A stretch of 64,000 nt of DNA from Oryzias latipes (Eukaryota > Chordata > Actinopteri > Beloniformes > Adrianichthyidae). This document shows positions 49,166 through 59,824 of this stretch, in pieces (positions within the stretch are counted from its first letter, which is position 1; each line of letters opens with the position of its first letter). The translations under genes were made by a program, and so were the position numbers. The notes beneath the pieces were generated by a model. The model was not told the origin of the DNA. It did no database searches and worked only from the letters and a program-made list of their open reading frames with translations. The DNA is taken from positions 1,754,001-1,818,000 of the forward strand of contig NC_019867.2 of assembly GCF_002234675.1 (NCBI RefSeq), read 5' to 3'.

Positions 49166-51470
49166 GGCTACATTTTAATCTAAATATTAATGATAAATGT
49201 AAAATTTAAAGCTATTTGTAAATAATACATGTAAATGTTTAAGCAAAACACACATCTAAATCCCAAACGTAAATGTAAATATTATATCTAAATGCAAACC
49301 GTAATGTAAAATCTAAATAAAGACATAAATCTAAATGTTAAAAATTGAATATTAAATAAACATCTAAATGTTAAATCCAAATCTAAGTCTAAATCTAAAT
49401 ACCCAGATAAAAAAATAAATAAATATCTATAGTAAGCACATATTAATCACTAAAAGTGAGTAAAAAAATTAATGAAATCAAACAAGTAAAAAGTAAAAAC
49501 AGAAGTAATATAAGAAAATTAAATATCAAATAGGAATATTCCTAAATGTTGGATAACTCCAGATTACAGGATGAAGACACTTTCTATGGATGAGATGTCA
49601 GGAAATGTTTTTCATCATTAAAAATAATTCTAACTGGAAAACTTTTAAATTAAATAAATTCTGGTCACAAAACTTTCAGTTTCTCACATCTTCTGAAGAT
49701 GCTGAATGGCTTTGGGGCGTCACGGAGTGGCTGGAGCCTATCCCAGCAGAGTACACCCATAAACAGGTCACCAGACGGACAGGGATCCAACTGAATCCTC
49801 CAGCAGGACTAGGGAGTGTTTTCGTCCACAGTGATGCTGAAAAACATTCTTCAGATTTTCCCAAAAAGGTAGAAAAAAACTGGTGGCGCCGTCTTCCTCA
49901 TCGTAAACCAGCTGCCTGTTTAGGTGGGAAATCTGTGCTGTATGTTCTGTAATCTGCTGTTTATTTTGTGTTTTGTTGTTAATGTCTTTTGTTTTCTTGT
50001 GCTGAGTCAGGACAAAACTTTGATTTCACATGTGGAGGTATTTCAAAGAGCAGAAAGCGATGGAAAAGCATTCCGGCGTGCAGGAGAATGAAAGACAGAG
50101 ACAGTTTTGGACAAATACAGAAGAAAAAAGAACATTTTAGGTTTGAATCTAAACACAGACACAGTTGGAGAACATCTTCTGTCCGGTCCTGACTGGGTTC
50201 TAACAGCTGATCTCAGAGCTCTGCTGCATTTCTGAACCGTCCAAACATCGGACAGGTTCTCAGATCCCGTCGGAGACCTCTGAGGGAGTCATGAGTTTCC
50301 GTTTAGAATCAGCTGAGCTGGTAACCAACGACAGGAGGGATGATCTGGGTTGTCCTGGTTCTGGTTTCAACTCTGCATGAACCAGAGTTTCACGCTGGTC
50401 ACCCCGGCCTGGGACCAGCGACTCCTCTCGAACACATCTTTCCTCTCCGATTGGACTGAGCTTCGTTCGCCCCTCAGTCTGAACAGTCAGAGCGGAACAA
50501 CTGGACCAAAACGGCCACCGTAAGACACAGCAACGTATTCAAATGTGGTCTGATGCATGCAGGCTCATTAAAACAACTTTCAACGGGATCCACATCGCTT
50601 CTACCCGCATTTCCGATAACCTATAGTAAACATTTATCTTCTCATCTGTCGTCTCCTCAGTAACCGCCCTGCAGCACGCCTCCACCGTACCGAGGTAAAA
50701 AGCGCTGACCCTGACGCTGATCCGTACGTTCAAAACTGGTCAGCGAAATCTAAAGTTTGGGTCAGTGAACTGTCCCGACAAGGATTGCAAAGTGCAGGAC
50801 TTCCATTATTCCTTTTCTGGTGGCTTTGCCCCGCCCTCGTAATTCCTGGCCAATGACTGACGAGATCTTTAGTCACATGGTTTTGTTTACAAGCTTCAAC
50901 TTTTAACCTGACATTTCAAATCAGAGATGTCGGGTTAAAGGGAGTCTGAATACGCACGGATCAGGACTCGGTCTGGACTTTTCCAGTCTGAACACATCCT
51001 TCAATATTTCAGCTCAGTATTTTTACATTTACTATAAATGAGGCTGAGGTTGAAGATCCTCCAGAACTGAGTGCTTTCCATAAGATGAAGGGTGGAGTTT
51101 TACTGCAAACGTTTGTTGACTTGATCAGACTAAATAATGTGTTACAAAGTCAAAACGTCAAGAACAGTTTGTTGTTTCTGTTGCTACACGGAGTCCAGGC
51201 CATGACCTTTCTAACACGCGAGGGTTCAGATAATAGGAGAACATCACGTACCGAACAGGAACTCCTTTCTTTGAGAAGAAAAACAAAAAGATGCTTTTGT
51301 TGAGAAAAAAAAAGCTCCAGTTTGACCTGCTGTTCATGTAACACTGATCTAAAAACCTTCACGTCTGCATCTGCCACCGGGAAAAACAATCATTTGACCT
51401 CCTGATGGAGTTTTGAGTCTAAAGAGGCTTTAACACCGAACTGGACCGAGTAAGTGTAACCCCCCCACCC
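49166..51470. other. intergenic, no clear gene
   Basis: 49190-49420 is an AT-rich array of degenerate TAAATCTAAATGT units. The rest has no recognisable domain or repeat. Confidence 0.45.
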
Positions 51471-51474
51471 CAAA

Positions 51475-52010
51475 TAAAAAATGGTTTATTCCAGCTTCAA
51501 CCAAATGAAGTCAATTCAGTCGCCATTTTTTCACAACACCGACGGCGCCATGCTGGAGCCAGACGTCTTCGGTTGGCAGTGAGTGGTCCGAGTCGGTCTG
51601 AGTCGTCGTCTCTATGGCAACCACTCTTACCAATCAAGCGTGAGCTTGTTGGAAGGCCACACCCCTACAGCTTAAAAGCAGGCTACACAAAATCTGTCAA
51701 TCAAACGTTTTGAACGTTGGACGTGGGGATCGGCAGGCTCCGCCTCCTTCTATTGGGGCATCTGATTGCCCAATTTATAAATTGAATAAATTGAAATACA
51801 GAAAAAATATAAAAAAATGCGGATTATCAAGAAGATGTTAAAGAAAGGAATCAGATCCAGAAAGGCTCTTCTGACCGATAGAACGACTGAGCAACAGCTG
51901 TTTGTTTCTCCATGGACGTCCACGGGTTTTTGGCTTCTTGGAGCCACTTCCTGCTTGAGAACGGCAGGGGGGCGGGGCCACTCAGTCCAGTTCTGATGAC
52001 AGTCAGTGTT
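51475..52010 (+). repeat. dispersed repeat family B, copy 2 (fullest)
   Basis: It runs from ATGGTTTATTCCAGCTTC through CAATTCAGTCGCCATTTTTT, CGCCATGCTGGAGCCAGACG, GTCTCTATGGCAACCACTC, GTGAGCTTGTTGGAAGG and AGGCTCCGCCTCCTTCT to GGGGCGGGGCCACTCAGTCC. Copies at 6405-6645 and 57045-58720 define the family. Confidence 0.85.
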
Positions 52011-53215
52011 CACACTTACATGATAACGTTTTTGATGAAAATTCATGAGAACAAAGAAGCAACTTTCTGATAAAAGGCGTTTTCTTTTGCTGCGACTGTT
52101 GATGCGTTTTGCCATGACGGTGCCGTCAGTAAGTGGCGGCACACCTTGACACGTGACGTACAGTAACAGGAAAATTAGGTCATAAAGAAAAGAAAAGGAA
52201 AGTGAAAAGTTGTTCTGAGGTACACATCAGTTCATGTTCCGAGCTAGAAGACGTTTCTGCAAATGTACACATTTCCTCCTCTTTGGCTCAGGTGAGGCCG
52301 CGCTGCACACATCAACTCACCTGTGCCGGCCGTCCTCCTTTCCTCTCAGGTGTGACGTCAGCCGCTGCTTTCCCCACACACCAGACGCTCTCTGGCCTTT
52401 TTTTTTGTGACAGGCGGATTCTTCATGTTCTGACGCCGTGCTTCTGCTCTTTCTATAGGAGCTGTCAGACCGTTTGTTATTCCAGGGAAACCATTACTTC
52501 CCTTTTTCCTAAAGGTTTCCTTGAGAAGCAGATTAACTGGAGTCTCAAAGAACCTTGTGTGAGAACCATGCCTGTTCTGATCTAATCTAATCTAATCTGC
52601 CACCACACTGTTCAAAATGGATGCATTTACAGCCACAACTGTGCGAGTGTTTAGACTCAGCCCATCCTGTGTTGTTGTTTTGCTGCTCTGATCCGTCCCA
52701 CAGACACACGTCCGGTTTCCAAAGACACAACACGGCAGACATGAAGCCGTTTCTCAGGAGAACCAGCTGGCTGCTCTGCAACACGTGTATCACCGAGGGA
52801 GGCTGTAATCTCCAAGGCTGGAACGGGAGTCTGCTCCTGGGGGAGCGTTTGCGCGGTGCAGACGTCCCGTGTCCGTCTACGGACGCCCGCCTCCACGTGA
52901 ACGAGCTGAGGGGAAAAAAATCATTTCTGTGTTGAATGATGGTAAAACCCTCATCATCGTCACGTTTGACCTTTTCCTCGTAAAGATGAAGTCCGACTGT
53001 AGATCGGGTCTGATCAAGTCGGTCCTGATGGTGTGAAAAGAGACAACAGCAAGTTCCTCACAAGTCACAGGTCACAGGTCACAGGTCCAAACGCACCAGG
53101 ATGGAAAAAACTATCAGAAAACCTAAAAATGTCTGAGATATGTCAGATGTTAAATAAAAAACTGATTTACTTCAGTGTCTCTGCTGTAGATCCCTCTCTT
53201 TGAATTTCACTACTC
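52011..53215. other. intergenic, no supported feature
   Basis: Open frames (for example 52621-52935) lack recognisable domains. Three tandem GTCACAG units occur near 53063-53083. Confidence 0.45.
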
Positions 53216-53221
53216 TTACAT

Positions 53222-53800
53222 TTTGTACATGTGTGTTTGTGTGAAATGTGTGTGTTTGTGTGCATATGTGTAATATGTATCTGCTTTGTATGCATATTTA
53301 TGAATCTGTATTTAAATGTGTATGTTTGTTAGTGTATGTTTGTGTGCGACTGCGTGTGTATGTGCATATGTGTTTGTTAGTATGTGCGTTTGTGGTTCTG
53401 TATGCATGTGTGTTTGTTAATGTGTGCGTTTGTGTTTTAGTGGGTGCGTTTGTGTTCTTTAGGCATGTGTGTTTGTTAGTAAGTGTGTTTGTTAGTGTAA
53501 AATCTTTGTTTGTATGTCTATGCGGGTTTGTGTTTAATTTTTGTTTGTGTTCAACTGTGTGTATTCATGTATTTTTGTGTGTGTTTATGTGTCTTTGTGT
53601 ATTCGTGTATGTGTTTTTTTGTGTATGTGTGTGTGTATTTGTGTGTTTCTGTGCATGTATTTGTGTATTCGTGTGTCTGTGTGTGTTTATGTATATGTTT
53701 GTGTATTTGTGTGTCTTTGTGTGCACATGTGTGTATTTGTGTATTTGTGTGTGTGTATGTATGTGTTTGTGTATTCATGTGTCTGTGTGTGTGCACGGTT
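53222..53800 (+). repeat. GT-rich degenerate microsatellite
   Basis: About 580 bp of TGTGTTTGTGTAT-type units with alternating purine-pyrimidine runs. Three overlapping long open frames here (Cys/Val/Phe-rich) come from this composition. Confidence 0.95.
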
Positions 53801-54486
53801 TTTTAGATGGGTTCATGCTGAGATGCAACTTTGTTCTGGAAGTCCTTTGTCAATAAAGTTCATTTGAACAGCTGACTAGCTGTCACAGGACTTCAGGCTT
53901 TCAGGCTGTGAGGTGATGCAGTAATGAACTCTGCCTCACGGTAGATCTGAAGATCCCTCGGGAATTTAGGGAATTTAGTTTACTCAGCGCATGCAAACAA
54001 TGGTATTCTTTATTATGACTTTTTTTTAACATTCTAGACATTTTTTTTTACATGCCATAACCTTCGCTTTCAAGGATTTATATTTTTTTGGACCAACGAC
54101 CACAAAAATGGCAGATTTAATATTACTACAATCGTCTCAAAGTTGGATTTTCAATGAAATCTGGAAGTAATAAATAAAGGAAGAATAGTTACTGCTGATG
54201 AACGTTTTGGATGTTTTTTGTGGTGGTTTTTAGACCTTTAGGCTGGAAAACTGGAGCTGTTGCTGGAACAGTTCACATCATTTTGGAAAAAATGTTGGAA
54301 AAAGTACCACAAAAAAAAAAAAGGAAAATAAAATCAAAAACAGAAAGTAAAAATGTCTTTCTGGTCAGAACTTTGATGCAGTTTTTCTGCAAATAAACTC
54401 TATTTGTAAATTTTTATCATTTTTTACACAAAAATAAATGTAGTTTAATAATTTATACAGTTAGATAAGTGAAAATGCAAAGATCG

Positions 54487-54634
<148 letters not shown>

Positions 54635-54719
54635 GTCAATGGTCACTTGGAAAGCCTTTGGGTCAGGATTTGATTGACGGTTAAATTCCCTGTCAGGTCA
54701 CATTCCAGTGACCTTTTGC

Positions 54720-54870
54720 AGTTTGGAGAGTTTTTTTTATTTATTTATTTTATAGTAAACCTTAATTTAACCAGGAAATAACACATTAAGATTAAGATTA
54801 ATAATCTTTTTAAGGCAGGAGGAAACATTAAATTACACTTACAAAACAAATTTAAGCATAAAATAAATGA
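54720..54870. repeat. fish interspersed repeat fragment (TTTAACCAGG type)
   Basis: TTTATTTATTTTATAGTAAA, CCTTAATTTAACCAGG and AGATTAATAATCTTTT resemble a common fish repeat beginning CCTTTATTTAACCAGG. The class is not resolved. Confidence 0.5.
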
Positions 54871-55179
54871 AAATGACAGCTTATGTTATGTAAAGCAGGA
54901 ACAGTCCTCCTTCATTCTCAGCCTGGATTCACATTTTTTCAGAGGAATGAGTTTCTTTTCCAACAAGATCCGTAGTTTTCTTAGAAAACTCCATTAATGT
55001 GTCGTTCTTCACACACATTAACTTCACACATGACTGCTCGGTCTCACCTGCTTCACCTCTTCAAAGCACTCAGTTTGTCACCTGGAGGGACTCGAACGTG
55101 TGACTCCATGTTCAGCGGAAACCGCCGGAGTCAAACCCCAAACAAGGCAGAAAAAGACGTGAGGCATCTCGCTCAGTGC

Positions 55180-55394
55180 AGAACCTTTGGCTGCTCTCAG
55201 GTGGGCAAGCCGTGACGCACACAGGCCCCTCCCCCGGGACTCGGACGGCACCTCCCCGCCCTCCGTCGGAACCCGTCATACCTGAGTGGCGCGCGCCGCG
55301 GTTGCCAGGTGCGGCGGGTCTTCCGGAGCGATGTGACGCCGCGGCGGAGACGGACTTTCCGCGCACAGCGACCGGGAGGAGATCTGCCGAAGTG
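55180..55394 (+). promoter_or_regulatory. prlr: CpG-rich region and probable non-coding first exon of prlr
   Basis: 55195-55395 is the strongest CpG-rich patch in this half of the window (GGCGCGCGCCGCGG, GCCGCGGCGGAGACGG). It ends in a perfect-looking donor AAGTG|GTGAGT at 55395. A (CT)n tract follows at 55487-55514. It lies 4.4 kb upstream of the prlr signal-peptide exon on the same strand. A second candidate UTR exon is 56025-56064 (acceptor TTCCCAG, donor CGACAG|GTGATC). Both are inferences. Confidence 0.5.
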
Positions 55395-56662
55395 GTGAGT
55401 GCCCCTCCGGGTGTTTGTCTGGGGCTGACGGACAAACGAACACGTTCTCCACTTTATCCGCACGCACGGGCGCGCGCGCACACAGCTCTCTCTCTCTCTC
55501 TCTCTCTCTCTCCGCTCTTTTTGCGGGACTTCCCTCTGCGCCGGTGTCCCGCCGCCGGTCAGCCGGTGTCACCGGGAGGGTCCTGCACATCCTTTTCAAA
55601 ATAAATCCACTGTTTCTGAAAATAATAGAAACAAAACAAAAAAATATAGATTTGCATCTATATTTAATATATTCTGGGCTTCATTTGTCCTGAAGTCATC
55701 ATTGTCAGCATAAAAGTGGAGGATTTGTGTTGATTTGAGTGTGAAAAGCTGCTGTTGACTTCTGCTGAGATGTGTTATTATTACATGGAGCAACGTGGAA
55801 ACCCAGTTGCCTTGGCGACTGTCTCCAATAATCTTGATGTCTTCTCTGTTTCTGTGCAGGCACATTTAAATGTACAGTTGTAGATAAATAAATACTGTTT
55901 AAAAATATGCTTTAATATAAGATGAGATGACAACAGGCGCCGTGTTTGATCATCACTGATGCTTTCACGCTCAGTGGAATCTGTCAATTTGACCTTTTGA
56001 GTTTTCTTTTTTTTCTCTTCCCAGAAATAAGGAAATGAGGCTGCAGGTCCCGCCTCCTGCGACAGGTGATCATGTCAGAACTTGTCAGAGCGGGCGGCGG
56101 GCGCCGCTCCTAAATGGAGCTGGTAGCCGCTCTGTTCGGTCTGCAGGTCTGCAGAGGGAAGCTCTCACAGGTCTACGGCGTGAAGCATTTCACGGCTGAC
56201 ACCGAGTCAAAAACGACTCGAGTGGGGAGTTTTCTCCCCCAGCTGGTGTGTTTCCACGTGTCCTGAGGGCAGAAAGGCAGCAAGCTTTGAGCCAAAACAC
56301 TGGAGTCGACATTTCAATGTCATTTTCTGGCATGTTAGGAGGAGGATGTGCTCGTGTTTGTCTTTTTTTTGCTAAAACAGACAGGATTAGGTCAAAACAA
56401 GCACAAAATCGTACAGGAAACCCAGTAGGAACACGGTTATGTAACTTGTCCATGAAACAGAACATTTAAAATATATTAAAATACCTCACTTTATTCAGAA
56501 AATACCCAAAACATCTTCATATATTAATAAAAAATAATATTTTATATAACAGCTTATATTCAATTGAGAAAAACATCAATTTTCAGCCGTTTCGTTGGTT
56601 CTTCTATTGAAGACGCAGACGACGGTTAGCTGTCATTCACTTGACTTGTTCAAAGCACTGCA

Positions 56663-56690
56663 CCCCCCCCCCCCCCCCCCCCCCCCCCCC
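56663..56690 (+). repeat. 28-base poly-C run
   Basis: An uninterrupted C homopolymer followed by GGGATGCGGG. Its true length is uncertain. Confidence 0.95.
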
Positions 56691-57044
56691 GGGATGCGGG
56701 TCACCTCAGCCGCGGGCGCCGACACGCCTCTGAGGTGGACTGAATGTTTGAAAGGCGCAGCGGCGGAGCACGGATTGAGCCGCGCCGTCCAGACGCTGCT
56801 GGTAAAAGTCTGCTCATTCAGATCCTTCAGGGCGTTTCAAGAAAATTCAAGGGACTTGTGGGAACCAAAGTCTGAAATTGACAGATTTTTTGGATAATGT
56901 GTTTTTTTGTTTGGACTTTGCACTAAATTGAAAATAATTTTGTTTTGTTGATCATCTTTTGGATTCTGACAGCGATCGCTGGTTGTAGTTTCTGTTTGGT
57001 GAACCGTCAACCGTATCTAAGACCTGATGGGCGAGAGCGCGACG

Positions 57045-58720
57045 TCATCCATGAAAATATGGTTTATTCCAGCTTCGACCAAATCAAGTCAATTCAGTCG
57101 CCATTTTTTTTCTTATACAGGCGCCGCCATGTTGGAGCCAGGCGTCGGTACTAAGCAGTGATGGTCCGAGTCGGTCTGAGTCAGTAGCCGTGGTTACATG
57201 TGCAAAATATCTTGATGGGACCAATGGTCAGATTAAAATCCAACCGTGTACATGGGATCAGAAAACCTTTTTCAGATTAGAACAAACCTTCACATGGTCT
57301 CAGTTTCAGTCAGAATAAATCATGTGGGCATGTGCAGTAGTGTTGAAAATACCGGAAGAGGAAATGAGTCCCGCTGTAAACAAACCTAGCTGCCATATAC
57401 ATTCATGCAGCAGCTCGGCGATATACGAGACGATCTTCCAAACGTGCTTTTATTAATGTGATGAATATTATGAAGCGCCTGTTCGCTCATCATTTTATTT
57501 TTAATCCGTGTGGTCGGTGCTTTTTTTGTGAAAGAACGGAGCTGGAAGAAGGGTTAGGAGAGGCTAACACGCGCTAACAACATTTAGCCTTTGATGAACA
57601 TAAATCCATGGAGGAAATGCTGCAATCTGCATCTTGGCTGCACGTAAATATGTGGGAATAACATCAGCCTTTATTTTGTCGGGACACGACTGGAAACACA
57701 AATCCACGTGATTGTTTTAACAGTTTCTAAGGACTGAGCGACATCTCTGCTTTAAAAAGTTTGCTCGTCGCCCCAAAGCCGCTGTGTGTGAGCTGACGGT
57801 CAAAGCTCTGCTCGGACACACGGTTCTCCTGAGTCCGGCAGCCGCAAACCCAGAGCGGCAGGACGGATCGCAGTCCGAATTCTCCCACACATAACAAAAC
57901 AACAAAACACACACGTAACAAAGCATCCTCCCTCCCCTCAAACACAAAGTTATAAACCCGGCTGCTCTGCTCAGAGACACGGTTTGCTCGGTCCACCGAA
58001 GCCTTGGCCGTGCAGGGTCCAGACGTCACGGGGCACGAAGCGCTCCTCCCCTGCAACCCCCTCGTGAGGGGTGTAAGAGAGGGGAGAGGCGAAGAGGCCA
58101 GCGGAGCGAGGGCGGGGCGAGGGCGGGGTGGCGCTGCGCACCGCCGTTCGGTCCTTTGAGCTCAAAAGCTTTTCTGGAGTGAAACACCGTCTTTGCGTGA
58201 CGTTAAACCGGAGCAGTAGTGACACACGATCAGAATGAACCGTTTACATGAACAACGATCGGATCAACAATCGGCATAACCACCTATCTCCATCGGAAAG
58301 GAATTTTGATCTGAAAGAGTCTGATCGGGGCGGAGTATTCCGAACGGCGTGTTTACATGACGCATGTTTCTTCCGATCAGGCGTTCTTTCCGATTACTTT
58401 TGTCCATGTAAACGCAGCTATTGTTTCTATGGGAACCACTCTGACGAATCACGAATAAGCTTGTTGGACACCCCTTGAAATCTGTTTTTAACGTTGGTCG
58501 TGGGCGCCAGCAGGCTCCACCTACTTTAATTTAAACATCTGATTGGTCAGTTTGTAACTTAAACTACAGAAAAAAAATAGGAAAAAAGAGCAAGAATGGT
58601 TATTCTGACCAGCAGAATGACTGGCTTTCGTGTAGACAGCGGGCACTTCCTGTTTGGAATGCCAGGGGGCGGGGCCACTCAGTACAGATATTATATACAA
58701 TCGATGGTCAGAAGTGATTC
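57045..58720 (+). repeat. dispersed repeat family B, copy 3, split by an insertion
   Basis: The left part, 57045-57185 (GACGTCATCCATGAAAATAT, GGTTTATTCCAGCTTCGACC, GGTCCGAGTCGGTCTGAGTC), and the right part, from 58426 (TTTCTATGGGAACCACTC ... GGGGCGGGGCCACTCAGTAC), are consecutive in copies 1 and 2. Here they are separated by 1.24 kb of other sequence. Confidence 0.85.
57186..58425. mobile_element. 1.24-kb non-autonomous DNA transposon nested in family B
   Basis: Its ends are inverted: TAGCCGTGGTTACATGTGCA at the left (57187) and, read from the right end inward, TAGCTGCGTTTACATGGACA. Both continue with AAA. TA dinucleotides flank both sides, which fits a TA target duplication. The interior (57720-58200) is GC-richer with no recognisable transposase. 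The insertion exactly interrupts a repeat whose uninterrupted form is seen at 51600 and 6475. Confidence 0.85.
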
Positions 58721-59439
58721 CTGGCAAGCCTGAGTTTCACAGTGAAGATCTGAAATCTTTTTGGAAAAATATGCTATTTTTTTCTGTTTGCTTGTAAAAG
58801 CCTTTTACATTTTGAATTGAAGATTCAAACTTTATTGATAGTGTTAAAAAAAACAGCTGAATTCATCCACATAAGTTGAATTTTCTTTATCAAAAGTGAA
58901 CGTCGTTTCTCTGGGTTTGTGTTTTTTTTGGTTGGTTAGTTTTAAGGTCGCCTGAATCTCAAACACGTGACATGGCTGCCTAAGCGTGACTGAAACCACA
59001 CACGTGTTTATATGAGATCATAAAATGATCATAAACTGAGAAGTATACCTTTAGGAGCTTTTGGCGTGGTCTGCGGAGGTCCCGCCGGCCGTCTCTTCTC
59101 CGGTAACGGCGCCTTCACCTGCAGCCGTTGCTGCAGCAGCGGCGTGTTTGCATGTCATGAAACGGATCCTGAAAGCGCTTTTTCTGTTTTCACCTGAAGC
59201 TGAAAAACATGTAAACAGTGGTTTTAATGAGGAATCCTGATGAGTACACAAAAACCATTCATCCCTGACGATGAATGAGGGGAACGTCACTTTTCACGGC
59301 TCACCTGTCACATCTAGTTCCTCCGGTTCTGAAAGGAGAACCCTGCAGATGCTGGGATCTGATATGCTTGATGTGAGCACCATAACAAAGCACTTTTGCC
59401 AATATTTCCCGCTCATAACCTGCGCCGGCTGCGACAGAC

Positions 59440-59560
59440 TGACGACCTGTCCAGGGTGCCCCCTGCCTTCGCCCACAAGTGGCCGGGATAGGCTCCAGCA
59501 GCCCTGTGACCCCGAAAGGGAATAAACGGTAGAAGATGAATGAATGAACGTATGAACCTG
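59440..59560 (+). repeat. RTE/Rex-type 3'-end repeat with GAATGAAT tail
   Basis: GACGACCTGTCCAGGGTGCC, CCCTGCCTTCGCCCAC, GGGATAGGCTCCAGCAGCCC and GTGACCCCGAAAGGGAATAA followed by GATGAATGAATGAACG. Same family and orientation as 4808-4935. It ends about 130 bp upstream of the prlr signal-peptide exon. Confidence 0.8.
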
Positions 59561-59685
59561 CGCCGGGAGAATGTTTCGGCCCCGTTTGTTACCCGGAGTG
59601 TCGACGTTCTCCACGTCTGTGGAGGCCTGCATGTGTCGGAACAAACAGTCACGGCTCTCATTTGCTGTTATCTCTGCTTGTTTCA

Positions 59686-59824
59686 GGTGAAAACAGAAAC
59701 CAGCGCCGGGCCACCGCTTTTCTGCGGGTTTGTTAAAGGGCAGGTGCAGCCGCCGCCGCCGGGATGAGGGGAGCTCTGGTTCTCGGGGTGCTCCTGCTGC
59801 TGTCTGCAGCGGTCTGGTGCCACG
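59686..59824 (+). CDS. prlr: prlr exon: start codon and signal peptide
   Basis: After a TTGTTTCAG acceptor there are 78 nt of leader, then ATG at 59764 giving [20 protein letters not shown]. Donor CACG|GTAGGT, phase 1. The hydrophobic core and small residues near its end fit a signal peptide. Confidence 0.85.

Noticed and set aside
53248-53867. Three overlapping Cys/Val/Phe-rich open frames
   Set aside because: Pure products of the GT-rich microsatellite; no initiation context, domain or splice structure.
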